Numbered from the stretch's first letter, positions 42,919 to 52,105 are shown. The stretch: 64,000 nt of DNA from Ga0077536 sp035325705 (GCA_035325705.1 DAOKZI010000002.1:124001-188000), one strand, 5' to 3'. The notes: a model not told the origin generated them from the letters alone. Numbers and translations are program-made.

Positions 42919-44298
42919 TCAGGTCCCGAGTCGCTGCATCGCCTGCACCGTCATGTATTTGTTGATGACGTCGTCGTGCATGTTCCACTGCGACTTCCAA
43001 CCGCCGGCACAGCTTTCCGCCTGGTGGAAACGCGTGATGCGCTGGGACTGGATGTCGTTGCTGATCACCCAGTTCCAACTCCACGCAATGTCCTTGCCCG
43101 CCATCGCGACCTTGTCGCCCTTCTTGTACTGGCTGAAGCCGGGCTCGAAGGACTTCCACAGATCGCCGCGTCGATCGAAGGTCAGCATCTGCGGATAGGT
43201 CAGCATGCGGGCGTCGATGTAGACGCGCTTCTTGCTGACCGGCGCGCGCGGATAGCCGGTGGGCTCGGCCTCGAGCACCAGCACTTCCGGAATCAGCGAC
43301 TTGCCGACGTACATGAAGGTGTTGTTCTTCGGCCCGCCGATCAGCGGATAACCCCAGTTCGGCGCGTCGCCCTGCCACTGTCCGTGCATCGAGCCGAGGA
43401 AAGGCTGGCGACCGACGATCTTGTAGTTGCCCCAGGTCAGCATCGGATCGCCCGCGGCCCAGGCATCGGACAGGAATAGGTTGATGCCCGGTACCAGCGG
43501 CTCGAAGCGCTGATTGGTCGGGAAACGACGCACGCGTTTGAAGGCCGGGATGTAGCCGAACAGATCGGGATATTCGCGCTGGTCATAGGGCCAGATGTTG
43601 ACGAAAGCCGTGCCTTTGACGTCGTTCGGCGCGGTGAACCAGGTCGACTGCAGGCGCAGCTTGCCTTCGTAACCCTTCAGATAAGGCCCGTCGGGATTGT
43701 CGACGAGACCGGCCGTGTTCTGCTCGGCCCACACGAAGTCGTAGCTGTACAGCACCGTGCCTTCGGCATCGAGCGCGAACATCGGGACCGCGTACATCGC
43801 CTGGTCGTGGCGACCCCAGCTCAAGGTGAGGTTCGAGATCAGCTCGAGCCCGTCTTTGGGGTCGGGAAACGGCAGGCCGCCGATCCAAGGCTTGCCGTCC
43901 TTGGTCGTGACGTTGCCGGTCTCGTCGAACATCGCCTGGCCCTGGTTGCGGATCGTCGCTTCGAGGAACTTCGGCGGGAACATCGTCGACACGTCCGTGT
44001 CGGTCGGCATGATGAAGAACTTGCGTCCGAGCTGCTTCACTTCCTGGTAGAGCATCGGATCGACGATGTCCTTGACCAGATCGATGTTGTCGGCGGTGAT
44101 CTCGTCACCGACCTTCAGCTTGCCCTTGGTGAACAGCCCGATGTCGAGGAGCTCATCCGGATAGGCCTTGGAAATGTCACCGGACTCGCAGATCAGCGGC
44201 CACAGCGACGTCAGCACCCCCGCACCGCCGATGCCGCGCGCCACCTTGTCCATGAAATAGCGCCGGCTGTAGTCGAAATCATACTTCCTGATGTGCAT
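42919..44298 (-). CDS. DUF1329-domain protein with Tat-like signal
   Basis: A 459-residue exported protein of the DUF1329 family, frequent in hydrocarbon-, sterol- and aromatic-degrading gammaproteobacteria and often next to RND exporters. The N-terminus has DYSRRYFMDK (Arg-Arg at 12-13) followed by a hydrophobic run GIGGAGVLTSLWPLI, which fits a twin-arginine signal (SRRxFLK). Most family members that I know use Sec signals. The body contains GLPFPDPKDGLELISNLTLS (about 140-160), YSYDFVWAEQNT, EPTGYPRAPVSKKRVYID and LTFDRRGDLWKSFEPGFSQY, all typical. The function is unknown; an outer-membrane lipid-related role has been suggested. The ATG follows AGGGGAG. It is divergent from the phosphomannomutase gene. 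Confidence 0.88.
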   Translation of the reverse strand: MHIRKYDFDYSRRYFMDKVARGIGGAGVLTSLWPLICESGDISKAYPDELLDIGLFTKGKLKVGDEITADNIDLVKDIVDPMLYQEVKQLGRKFFIMPTDTDVSTMFPPKFLEATIRNQGQAMFDETGNVTTKDGKPWIGGLPFPDPKDGLELISNLTLSWGRHDQAMYAVPMFALDAEGTVLYSYDFVWAEQNTAGLVDNPDGPYLKGYEGKLRLQSTWFTAPNDVKGTAFVNIWPYDQREYPDLFGYIPAFKRVRRFPTNQRFEPLVPGINLFLSDAWAAGDPMLTWGNYKIVGRQPFLGSMHGQWQGDAPNWGYPLIGGPKNNTFMYVGKSLIPEVLVLEAEPTGYPRAPVSKKRVYIDARMLTYPQMLTFDRRGDLWKSFEPGFSQYKKGDKVAMAGKDIAWSWNWVISNDIQSQRITRFHQAESCAGGWKSQWNMHDDVINKYMTVQAMQRLGT

Positions 44299-44424
44299 AA
44301 GCTCCCCTCTGCTGAGTCCGGTGTGTGCGATCGTGCGTCGCTGCCGATTGACAGATGCGTCGGCTTGCGTTCGACCTTGACCGCACTGTATGCGCCCGCG
44401 GAGCGCCAGGCAACGCAAAGATTA

Positions 44425-44556
44425 AGGAATCTCTGCAAAAGCAGAGTTCCTGCAAACTATGGATGGCCCGCTCGCGAATCATGATTCGCGGAGGCGAGCC
44501 GGAACTTGCTTCAGGCTCGCCGTCTCCGAACAAGTCCAGGATGGACTTGTTCGGAG
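44425..44556. repeat. Tandem array of four perfect or near-perfect hairpins
   Basis: Four inverted repeats follow each other in 130 bp: AGGAAtCTCTGC-AAAA-GCAGAGTTCCT (44425-44451); the palindrome CGCGAATCATGATTCGCG (44473-44490); GGCGAGCC...GGCTCGCC (44493-44521); and a perfect 14-bp stem CTCCGAACAAGTCC / GGACTTGTTCGGAG with a five-base loop (44524-44556), followed by TTTCCTT. The array is in the spacer between divergent genes, upstream of both. A relative of the first hairpin is at 51627-51651. Confidence 0.75.
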
Positions 44557-44689
44557 TTTCCTTGAGTATTCAAACCTGAGTCCGGCCGCCTGGCGTCGAA
44601 GTTCATGGGGCGCGCCCGGCATGGACAGTTTTGCGACGCCTGCCCGGCGCCGAGCGCAGCGCCGCCATCGCAGCGCCGCATCGGCTTCG

Positions 44690-44740
44690 TATAATGGCCG
44701 GCATCTTCTACGGAGCACTGCACCAATGGCCGGCATCTTC
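44690..44740 (+). promoter_or_regulatory. Consensus -10 box and duplicated start region before phosphomannomutase gene
   Basis: A perfect TATAAT (44690-44695) lies 31 bp before the start codon. No good -35 hexamer is at the proper distance. The 15-mer ATGGCCGGCATCTTC occurs twice, at 44694 and at the real start (44726), 32 bp apart and therefore out of frame. The first copy overlaps the -10 box. This looks like a small local duplication of the start region. Confidence 0.5.
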
Positions 44741-46048
44741 AAGGCTTACGACATCCGCGGCGTCTACGGCGAGACGCTCACCGACGAGCTTGCGACGCGC
44801 ATCGGGCGCGCCTTCGTCGACTTCCTCGACTGCCGCAAGGTCGTCATCGGCCGCGACATGCGGGCCCATTCGCCGGCGATGTTCGAGGCGCTCGCGCGCG
44901 GCGTGACGCAGCAGGGCGCGGACGTCATCGATCTCGGGATCTGCAGCACGCCGATGTGCTACTACGCGAACGGCAGCCTCGGGGCCGACGCAAGCATCAT
45001 GATCACCGCCTCGCATAACCCCGGCGAATGGAACGGCATGAAGATGTGCCGCGAGCAGGCGATCCCGATCAGCGGGCCGACCGGCATCGAGGCGATCGCG
45101 GGGATCGTCACCGCCAATGTCTTCGAGCCGCTCGCCGCGCAGGCCGGCGAGATCACGCAGTACGACATCGCGCCCGCCTACATCGCGCACATCCGCAGTT
45201 TCGCGGACATCAAGCGCCCCTTGCGCATCGCCGTCGACTATGCGAACGCGATGGGCATCGTCGAAGCCCGCGCGCTCGAAGGTTTGTTCGCGACGCGCGC
45301 GCTGTTCGACACCCTCGACGGCGACTTTCCTAATCACGAGGCGAATCCGCTCGATCACGAGACGCTGGAACCCTTGCGGCATCTGATCGGATCCGAAGGG
45401 CCCTTCGATTTCGGCATCGCTTTCGACGGCGACGCCGATCGCGTCGGCTTCGTCGACGAGCGCGGCGAAATCGTGCCCATGGATCTGGTCACCGCGCTGA
45501 TCGCGCAGACGCTGCTGAAAAAGCAGAAAGGCGTCATTTTCTACGACCTGCGCAGCAGCAAGGCCGTTGCCGAAGCGATCGCCGAGAGCGGCGGCACGCC
45601 GATGATGTCGCGCGTCGGTCATGCCTTCATCAAGCGCCAGATGCGCGACGCCGATGCCCTGTTCGCCGGCGAGCTGTCCGGCCATTACTACTTCCGCGAG
45701 AATTACTTCACCGAATCCTCCGCGCTCGCGGTGATCTACGTCGCGAATCTCGTCAGCGCCGCGCAGCTTCCGCTGTCCGCGCTGATCGCCCCGCTGCGTC
45801 GCTACGCGCCCAGCGGTGAAATCAACTCCAAGGTCGCCGACGTCGACGCCGTCCTCGCTCGCCTGCGCAAGGCCTATGCTGACGCCCGCCTCACCGAGCT
45901 CGACGGGCTCACGGTCGAGTATCCGGACTGGTGGTTCAACGTGCGCGCCTCGAACACCGAGCCGCTGGTGCGGCTGAATCTCGAAGCGGCGAACGCCGCC
46001 GAGATGGCGCGGCATCGCGACGAAGTCCTCGCCCTGATTCGGGCTTAG
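44726..46048 (+). CDS. Phosphomannomutase/phosphoglucomutase
   Basis: A 440-residue alpha-D-phosphohexomutase. It has KAYDIRGVYGE at the N-terminus; the active-site phosphoserine loop ITASHNPGEWNGMK (about 92-105); the metal loop AFDGDADRVGFVD (about 230-242); the sugar-binding GELSGHYYF (about 315-323); and the phosphate-binding RASNTEPLVRLN near the C-terminus (about 409-420). The domain order is complete. It interconverts mannose/glucose 6- and 1-phosphates for polysaccharide and LPS synthesis, as in AlgC/ManB. The start at 44726 matches the family; the 89-codon longer frame runs through hairpins and is rejected. Confidence 0.94.
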   Translation: MAGIFKAYDIRGVYGETLTDELATRIGRAFVDFLDCRKVVIGRDMRAHSPAMFEALARGVTQQGADVIDLGICSTPMCYYANGSLGADASIMITASHNPGEWNGMKMCREQAIPISGPTGIEAIAGIVTANVFEPLAAQAGEITQYDIAPAYIAHIRSFADIKRPLRIAVDYANAMGIVEARALEGLFATRALFDTLDGDFPNHEANPLDHETLEPLRHLIGSEGPFDFGIAFDGDADRVGFVDERGEIVPMDLVTALIAQTLLKKQKGVIFYDLRSSKAVAEAIAESGGTPMMSRVGHAFIKRQMRDADALFAGELSGHYYFRENYFTESSALAVIYVANLVSAAQLPLSALIAPLRRYAPSGEINSKVADVDAVLARLRKAYADARLTELDGLTVEYPDWWFNVRASNTEPLVRLNLEAANAAEMARHRDEVLALIRA

Positions 46049-46072
46049 TGCCTTCGTTTAGCGGGGAAATGA

Positions 46073-46217
46073 AGAGAATCTAGCCACGGAGGGCATATCC
46101 GTGTTCTCCGTGACCGCGCATAGCGCAAATTCAGTCGCTTTCCAGCCGGGGATGGAACGATCGGAAGGGGCACGCCCCATTCTCTCTTCCTCTGTGTTCT
46201 CGGTGCTCTCTGTGGCA
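46073..46217. repeat. Inverted pair of CCACGGAGGGCA-type repeats
   Basis: GAGAATCTAGCCACGGAGGG (from about 46073) and a diverged inverted partner ending CTCTGTGGCAAG (about 46192-46219) flank roughly 100 bp between converging genes. The same element type occurs at 2956-2993, 13905 and 14376. No gene is supported here. Confidence 0.65.
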
Positions 46218-46248
46218 AGACAGCCCATCGGATGGCCCCCGACATCCT

Positions 46249-47250
46249 TCACGCCGCGGCGGCCAGCGCGCGCTGCGCGTCCATCGCGATCTCGAAGGAG
46301 CGCAGCCGCGCGCGATGATCGTAGATCGAGGCCGTGATCATCAGCTCGTCGACGCCCGTCAGCGCGATGAAGTCCGCGAGCTTCTCACGCACGGTGTCCG
46401 GATCGCCGACGATGGCATAGCGCAGCGTGTGATCGACGGCCGCCTTTTCGGACGGCAGCCAGAAGCCGTCCATGTCCTCGCGCGGCGGCTGTACCTGCAG
46501 CGGATGGCCGCGATAGAGATGCGTGAACTGCTGCTGCAGCGAGGTGAACAGCCGCGCCGCTTCCGCCTCGCTGTCGGCCGCGAATACGTTGCAGCCGGCC
46601 ATGGCATAAGGCGCCGCGAGCTGACGCGAGGGCTGGAACTGCGTGCGGTAGACGTGCAGCGCCTCGCGCAGCGCGTCCGGTGCGAAATGCGAGGCGAAGG
46701 CGAAGGGCAGACCCAGCGCCGCGGCGAGCTGTGCGCCGAAGAGGCTGGAGCCGAGGATCCAAAGCGGCACCTCGGTGCCTGCCCCGGGCACCGCGACGAT
46801 CGCCTGATCGGCCTGCACGGGCCCCAGCAGCGCCTGCAGCTCGAGCACGTCCTGCGGAAAGCGCTCCGCGCCCGCAACGAGATCGCGACGCAGTGCGCGA
46901 GCGGTGCGCTGATCGGCGCCGGGCGCGCGACCGAGGCCGAGATCAATGCGGCCGGGATAGAGGCATTCGAGCGTGCCGAACTGCTCGGCGATCACCAGCG
47001 GCGAGTGGTTCGGCAGCATGATCCCGCCGGCACCGACGCGAATGTGCTCGGTGCCGCCCGCGACGTGGCCGATCGCCACCGCGGTCGCCGCGCTCGCGAT
47101 GCCGGGAATGTTGTGATGCTCGGCGAGCCAGTAGCGACGATAGCCCCAGCGCTCGGCGTGCCGCGCGAGGTCCAAGGTATGACGCAAGGCGTCCGCCGCG
47201 CTGCTGCCGGCGGCGATCGGGGCGAGATCGAGGATCGAGAAAGGAATCAT
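46249..47250 (-). CDS. LLM-class flavin-dependent oxidoreductase (YhbW-like)
   Basis: A 333-residue luciferase-like alkanal-monooxygenase homologue. It starts PFSILDLAPIAAG and has GYRRYWLAEHHNIPGIASAA (about 35-54), RVGAGGIMLPNHSPLVIAEQ (about 70-90), PGRIDLGLGRAPGADQ (about 99-114), and the C-terminal VGDPDTVREKLADF and TGVDELMITASIYDH. These match the YhbW/YwcH group, which lacks the long inserts of true LuxA. It probably uses FMNH2 and O2; the substrate is unknown. It stands alone between two repeat-bearing spacers. Confidence 0.92.
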   Translation of the reverse strand: MIPFSILDLAPIAAGSSAADALRHTLDLARHAERWGYRRYWLAEHHNIPGIASAATAVAIGHVAGGTEHIRVGAGGIMLPNHSPLVIAEQFGTLECLYPGRIDLGLGRAPGADQRTARALRRDLVAGAERFPQDVLELQALLGPVQADQAIVAVPGAGTEVPLWILGSSLFGAQLAAALGLPFAFASHFAPDALREALHVYRTQFQPSRQLAAPYAMAGCNVFAADSEAEAARLFTSLQQQFTHLYRGHPLQVQPPREDMDGFWLPSEKAAVDHTLRYAIVGDPDTVREKLADFIALTGVDELMITASIYDHRARLRSFEIAMDAQRALAAAA

Positions 47251-47365
47251 GCGCGGTCATCCGGGACTGCAGGGGACGTCCATTATGTCGCGTGCCGCGC
47301 GCGTTGCCAGCGCGCGTCGCGGAGCCGGGCCAGCGCACCCGACGGCACCGTTCCTGTAGTCCCTG

Positions 47366-47508
47366 TAGCCCGGATGAGCGCAGCGAATCCGGGATCGGAG
47401 CTCGCCGATCTAGATCATCTAAACCTGGTCACTGCGCCTTCGTGTCGCGGTATCGGTTCGGCAAGCACCGCTTCCCCGGATTCGCTGCGCTATCCGGGCG
47501 ACGAAGAG
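47366..47508. repeat. Inverted pair of GTAGCCCGG-type repeats
   Basis: One element at 47366-47399 (GTAGCCCGGATGAGCGCAGC...) faces a reverse copy at 47476-47508 with about 75 bp between them. The pair lies in the spacer between two reverse-strand genes. No gene is supported. Confidence 0.75.
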
Positions 47509-47519
47509 GCGGGCTCGCG

Positions 47520-49613
47520 CTAGGGCAGCGCGGCGGCGTCCTCGGTGGCGTGCGCGATCAGCATCTGTTTCACCGTCGCCGCGTCCTGCGTCGGCGGCTG
47601 GCAGGCGGCGCCGGTGCACAGATAGACCGTCGCGCGGCCGTCGATCGGCGGCAGCGTGCGCGCGAAGCTCTCGACGCTGCCCTGCGTGCCGAGCACCACG
47701 CAGTAGGGGCGATAGACGTCGTGCACGGCGGCGAGCAGCGCCTGGGTGTCCGCCGCCTGCGGATCACCGGCGACGACGACGCGCAGGGTCGGCGTCAAGC
47801 TGAACGCGGCCGCCTGCCACAGGCAGGTCATCGCGCGCGGCATCTGCATCATCTGATCTGCGAAGAGGCCGAGCGTGCGCTCGGCGGCCGCCGCGTAGTC
47901 GCTGCGATCGGTGATCGCCGCGAGCTTCGCGAGCGCGAGCGTCGCCAATGAGTTGCCGGACGGCTCGGCGCCGTCGTGATCGTCCTTGACGCGCAAGATC
48001 AGATCCGAAGCCCCGGCCGCGCTCTGCCAGAATCCCCCGTGCTCGGCGTCGAAGAAGCGCGCGATCAGTCCGTCGGCGATCGCGATCGCGAAGTCGAGCT
48101 GCGCCGGCTCCAGCGTCGTCTGGTACAGCTCGACGACGCCGTGCAAAACGCCGGCATAGGCGACGCAGAGCTGCGTTGCATCGCGCTCGCCGCCGCGCCA
48201 GCGGTGATGGAGCACGCCGCTCGCCGCGTCCCACAGCCGCTCGCGCAGGAAGTCGTAGTTCGCCGCCGCCGCGGCGCGCCAGGCCGGCTGGTCGAAGCTC
48301 GCCGCCGCGCGCGCGAGCGCGCCGAGCATCAGGCCGTTCCACGACGCGAGCACCTTGTCGTCGCGATGCGGGCGCACGCGGCCGCTGCGCGCGCGCAGCA
48401 GCTTCGCGCGCACGGCTTCGAGTAATGCCGCCTCGCGCGCGTCGCGCGGCGGCGAGACGACGGCCAGCACGTGCTGGCCGCGCAGCGGCGCGGGATCGCT
48501 GTGGTCGAGGAAATTGCCTTCCGCCGTGATGCCGTAGACGCGCTCGGCGAGCTCGAACTCGGCCGGTTCCAGGACTTGCTGCAGCTCCTCGCGCGTCCAG
48601 CAGTAGAACTTTCCTTCCTTGCCTTCGCTGTCGGCGTCCTCGGCCGACAGGAAGCCGCCGTCGGCCTGCCTCAGATCACGCAGCACGTAGGCGACGATGT
48701 CGCGCGCGACTTCCGCGTGGCGCGGATCGCCGCTGACGAGGTAGCAGTCGAGATAGAGATCGAGCAGCAGCGCGTTGTCGTAGAGCATCTTTTCGAAGTG
48801 CGGCACCCGCCAGGCGGCGTCGACGGCGTAGCGCGCGAAGCCGCCGCCGATCTGATCGTGGATGCCGCCGGCGGCCATCTTCGTGCAGGTGTCGAGCACC
48901 ATGCGCATCGCTTCCATGTCGCCTTCGCGCAGGCCCAGGCGCAGCAGCAGCGACGGATGCGTCGGCAGCGGAAACTTCGGCGCGCCGCCGAACCCGCCGT
49001 GCGCCTCGTCGTAATCCTCCTTCAGCGCCGGCAATACGGCGGGGAGACTGGCCGGCGTCAGCACCGGGCCGCCGACGGCCTCACGCGCCGTGAGCTCGGC
49101 GAGGCGGGCGTGGATCTCGGCGGCCGAGGCCAGCACGTCCGCGCGGTGATCGCGCCAGGTGTCCGCGATCTGATCGATCACCTGCAGAAAGGACGGGCGC
49201 CCGTGACGCGGTTCGGGCGGCCAGTAGGTGCCGGCGAAAAAGGGGCGCCGATCCGGCGTCAGGAAGGCGTTCAGCGGCCAGCCGCCGCCGCGGCTCGTCG
49301 CCTGCAGAAAGCTCATGTAGATCTTGTCGACGTCCGGCCGCTCCTCGCGATCGACCTTGATGCAGACGAAATGCGCATTGAGGAAATCGGCGATGCGCGC
49401 GTCCTCGAAAGACTCGCGCTCCATGACGTGACACCAGTGACAGGTCGAGTAGCCGATGCTCAGAAACATCGGCTTGTCTTCGCGCAGCGCGCGCGTAAAA
49501 GCCTCCTCGCCCCATGGATACCAGTCCACGGGGTTGTAGCGATGCTGCAGTAGATACGGTGACTGCTCGCCGGCGAGGCGATTGGCGCGGCGCGGCGCGG
49601 GAACCTGGGACAT
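47520..49613 (-). CDS. Thioredoxin-domain protein, YyaL/DUF255 family
   Basis: A 697-residue protein. The N-terminal thioredoxin-like DUF255 domain has ANRLAGEQSPYLLQHRYNPV, DWYPWGEEAF and the CxxC site YSTCHWCHVME (about 52-62), then GGWPLNAFLTPD and FFAGTYWPPEPRHGRPSF. A long alpha-toroid domain (about 200-690) resembles N-acylglucosamine-epimerase-like/glycoside-hydrolase folds, with HDQIGGGFARYAVDAAWRVP and FEKMLYDNALLLDLYLDCY. It is the bacterial homologue of SPATA20. The function is unknown. The ATG at 49613 aligns with the family. The open frame continues 257 codons upstream as arginine-rich shadow of the neighbouring secretion gene and is rejected. Confidence 0.92.
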   Translation of the reverse strand: MSQVPAPRRANRLAGEQSPYLLQHRYNPVDWYPWGEEAFTRALREDKPMFLSIGYSTCHWCHVMERESFEDARIADFLNAHFVCIKVDREERPDVDKIYMSFLQATSRGGGWPLNAFLTPDRRPFFAGTYWPPEPRHGRPSFLQVIDQIADTWRDHRADVLASAAEIHARLAELTAREAVGGPVLTPASLPAVLPALKEDYDEAHGGFGGAPKFPLPTHPSLLLRLGLREGDMEAMRMVLDTCTKMAAGGIHDQIGGGFARYAVDAAWRVPHFEKMLYDNALLLDLYLDCYLVSGDPRHAEVARDIVAYVLRDLRQADGGFLSAEDADSEGKEGKFYCWTREELQQVLEPAEFELAERVYGITAEGNFLDHSDPAPLRGQHVLAVVSPPRDAREAALLEAVRAKLLRARSGRVRPHRDDKVLASWNGLMLGALARAAASFDQPAWRAAAAANYDFLRERLWDAASGVLHHRWRGGERDATQLCVAYAGVLHGVVELYQTTLEPAQLDFAIAIADGLIARFFDAEHGGFWQSAAGASDLILRVKDDHDGAEPSGNSLATLALAKLAAITDRSDYAAAAERTLGLFADQMMQMPRAMTCLWQAAAFSLTPTLRVVVAGDPQAADTQALLAAVHDVYRPYCVVLGTQGSVESFARTLPPIDGRATVYLCTGAACQPPTQDAATVKQMLIAHATEDAAALP

Positions 49614-49762
49614 CGGCTGCTCCGGAAAGTAACGCGGCGCCGGCGCGCGGCCGGCGTGGATAGCAAGGAGCAGTGTACAGGCTGCGCGCGCGGGCCCGCA
49701 GCGGACGATGGGCCGCGCCGCTGTCCGTCTACGCGCGCAGCGCGAGGCCGAGCGACCGGGGC

Positions 49763-51472
49763 TCAGAACGTCTTGCCGATGATTATCCAGCCGCGGCCGC
49801 TGCGATCCTTGTCGGCCTGCGCGTCCTCGGGCCCGAGCTTCCACGCCCACGCGGCGCGCACCGCGAAGCCGTGCGATTCGGCGAGATTGAAGCCGACGCC
49901 GGCGCCGGACAGGTAGCGCGTCCTGTCGCCCGGCCCGAAAGGATCGTGGATCAGCTTCACGCCGCCGGCGTCGACGAAGGCGAGCACCTGCGGCAGCACG
50001 CCGCGCCACACCGGCAAGTTGTAGCGCAGCTCGACGTTGGCGAGGAAGCCGTCGTCGCCGGCCGCCTCGCCCTGCGGATAGGCGCGCACGCCGCTCGCGC
50101 CGCCCAGCCAGAACTTCTCCGCGGAGTCGAGATTCTGCGACGCGAACTGGCCGCTGAGACTCGTGTACAGCGACAGCGGCCCGCCCAGCGATTGCAGGCG
50201 CAGCAGCGAGTAGCTGTACTTCTGGTAGGCGCCGGCGGCGCGCGCGGTCGCGCGGTCGAAGCGACGCAGCGCGTCGGAGTCGATGTCGAGCTCGCCGGCC
50301 TCGATATTGGCCGTGAACGCGCTGACGGCCCCAGCGCCGACGCCGTCGCGCCAGTCGCCGGAAAGCCCGCCGAACACCGACCACAGCGAGCGATCGGCAG
50401 AAGTCGGCGGATTGTCGGTATCGTCGCGCAGCGAGGTGTAGTCGGCGCCGCCGCGCACGTAGAGATTCGCGCGCGGCAGACGGATCAGCGGATAGCTCAG
50501 CGACACGCTGGGCATCAACGCCGAGCCCTGGGCGCCGAGCGGCGCGAAGTCGTCCTTCAGCTCGTAGTGCACGGCGCTGAAGCTCGTGTGCAGCGTCAGG
50601 CCATCGACGCCCAGCGGCACGCGATAACCGAGGCGCCCGCTCTGCAGCTCGTCGCCGGAAGTCAGCACGCGCACATCGAGCAGATCGCCGAGACCCAGCG
50701 GGCTCGCGATCTCGGCATAGCCGCCGAGCCGATAGCGCCCGATATAGCGGTTGCCGTAATTGTCGGCCGTGATTTCACCCACTATGCGCGGAGTCCCGGC
50801 GACGTCCACGCGCAGCATCGATTCACCGGTGTGCTCGCCGGGCCGCAAAGTGCCGACGACCTCGCTGACGCCGCCGAGATCGCGGATCAGGAGCAGGCGG
50901 CGATCGAGCGCGTCGCGTTCGATCACGCGATTGGCCTCGATGCGCGCGAGATGCCGCTCGAGCACCGCGCTCTTCACCAGCGAGGCATTGCCGAGCTCGG
51001 GCTTGCCGTAGAGACCCTCGAGCACGGCGATGCGCACGCGGCCGTCGCGTACTTCCTGCGGCGGCACGTAGGCGCGGGCGACGAGATAACCGTGGTCGCG
51101 ATAGTGGCGCGTGATGGCGAGCGCCGCCGCACGCACGTCCGCGAGCGTCAGCTCGCGCTGCGTGAAGGACGCGACGATCTGCTCGAGCTCGGCAAGCGCG
51201 AACACCGTGACGCCCTCGAAGACGTAGCCGTCGACGCGAAAGCGCACATCCGTATCGCCGCCCGCGCGCGCCGCCGGCAGCGGCGCTTCGACGGGCGGCG
51301 GCGGCGCGCGCGGCAGCTCGAGATCGCGTGGACGCAGCTCGCGCAGCGTGGTGCCGGCATCGGGCACGAACTGGGCATGCGCGAGAAAAGACGCAAGACT
51401 GCCGATCAGCAGCGCGAGCAGGCCGTGCACACGCAGTGTCCTGCGTGCGGCATATATCCGTTCCGAATCCAT
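49763..51472 (-). CDS. Two-partner secretion outer-membrane transporter TpsB (ShlB/FhaC family)
   Basis: A 569-residue outer-membrane transporter. Signal peptide (LLALLIGSLASFLAHA) is followed by a Pro-rich linker. The POTRA region runs about 70-220: VRFRVDGYVFEGVTVFALAE, TRHYRDHGYLVARAYVPPQE and RVRIAVLEGLYGKPEL. A C-terminal 16-strand barrel has the VRAYPQGEAAGDDG motif, corresponding to the conserved VRGY/F signature on L6 (about 470-483). It ends in a terminal Phe (IIIGKTF), as outer-membrane proteins do. It exports the TpsA protein encoded upstream in the same direction. It has no clear ribosome-binding site. Confidence 0.93.
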   Translation of the reverse strand: MDSERIYAARRTLRVHGLLALLIGSLASFLAHAQFVPDAGTTLRELRPRDLELPRAPPPPVEAPLPAARAGGDTDVRFRVDGYVFEGVTVFALAELEQIVASFTQRELTLADVRAAALAITRHYRDHGYLVARAYVPPQEVRDGRVRIAVLEGLYGKPELGNASLVKSAVLERHLARIEANRVIERDALDRRLLLIRDLGGVSEVVGTLRPGEHTGESMLRVDVAGTPRIVGEITADNYGNRYIGRYRLGGYAEIASPLGLGDLLDVRVLTSGDELQSGRLGYRVPLGVDGLTLHTSFSAVHYELKDDFAPLGAQGSALMPSVSLSYPLIRLPRANLYVRGGADYTSLRDDTDNPPTSADRSLWSVFGGLSGDWRDGVGAGAVSAFTANIEAGELDIDSDALRRFDRATARAAGAYQKYSYSLLRLQSLGGPLSLYTSLSGQFASQNLDSAEKFWLGGASGVRAYPQGEAAGDDGFLANVELRYNLPVWRGVLPQVLAFVDAGGVKLIHDPFGPGDRTRYLSGAGVGFNLAESHGFAVRAAWAWKLGPEDAQADKDRSGRGWIIIGKTF

Positions 51473-51626
51473 GGATGCGTTCGCGCGCGAGCGCGCGTTC
51501 CTTGTAGGAGTACCCGCGGATTATCGGAAACGAACGCCGACAAGCGCAACCTTCATCACGCTCATCGGCGCATAGAGACGGTGCCGATTGCGCGCGGATG
51601 CGCGCGATCGGCGGCCACGAGGCCTG

Positions 51627-51651
51627 GGAAACTCTGCTTTGCAGAGCTTCC
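51627..51651. repeat. GGAAnCTCTGC hairpin
   Basis: GGAAACTCTGC-TTT-GCAGAGCTTCC, an 11-bp stem with one mismatch, lies between the small secreted-protein gene and tpsB. It matches the first hairpin of the 44425-44556 array in stem sequence and in the TGC that follows. It may reduce read-through to tpsB or simply be an inserted repeat. Confidence 0.6.
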
Positions 51652-51663
51652 TGCGACATTCGC

Positions 51664-51948
51664 TCAGCGCGCGACGGCCGTCAGCGCATCGTAGGACGTG
51701 CCGGGAGCAGCCTTGTACTCGAGATGAACGACGCCGTCGTCGATGCGCACCGAGTTCGCCTCGATCACGCCCTCCTCGTTCATCGCGCTGGCGTACGGCG
51801 CAGGGACGGCGTCCGGCCTCACGATCACCTCGAAGGGCAAGCGCTCTGTGGCCTGCGCCGAAAGCGCGGCGCAGATGAGCGCAAGGCTCAAGGCTCGGCG
51901 CAGGATGGAATGGATTTTGGGGACGTACTCGTGCTCGCGGCATGCCAT
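51664..51948 (-). CDS. Small exported protein within the two-partner secretion locus
   Basis: A 94-residue protein starting MACREHEYVPKIHS after a good GGAGGT ribosome-binding site. A signal peptide is present (ILRRALSLALICAALSAQA, cleavage before TERLP). The mature part is about 60 residues. It contains NEEGVIEANSVRIDDGVVHL, closely like the TpsA segment NNDGVIEANSVGSVGG encoded upstream and the VNxxGxIEAxS hairpins of filamentous haemagglutinins. It lies between tpsA and tpsB on the same strand. It could be a secreted accessory factor, an independently exported TpsA-type repeat unit, or the remains of a second tpsA. I do not recognise a family. Confidence 0.65.
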   Translation of the reverse strand: MACREHEYVPKIHSILRRALSLALICAALSAQATERLPFEVIVRPDAVPAPYASAMNEEGVIEANSVRIDDGVVHLEYKAAPGTSYDALTAVAR

Positions 51949-52105
51949 CTCGGCCACCTCCCTATGCGGCTCATGCCGCTGGGAGAAGTAGCGTCGAAGC
52001 CCGAGGCCGCCTTGAGCGGGGAACAGCGATCCGAATCACGCATTCGCGCGCCGGACCGAGCGCAGCGCCGGCGCCGAGGATCCCGCCTCGGCGCCCGCGT
52101 CCGGT

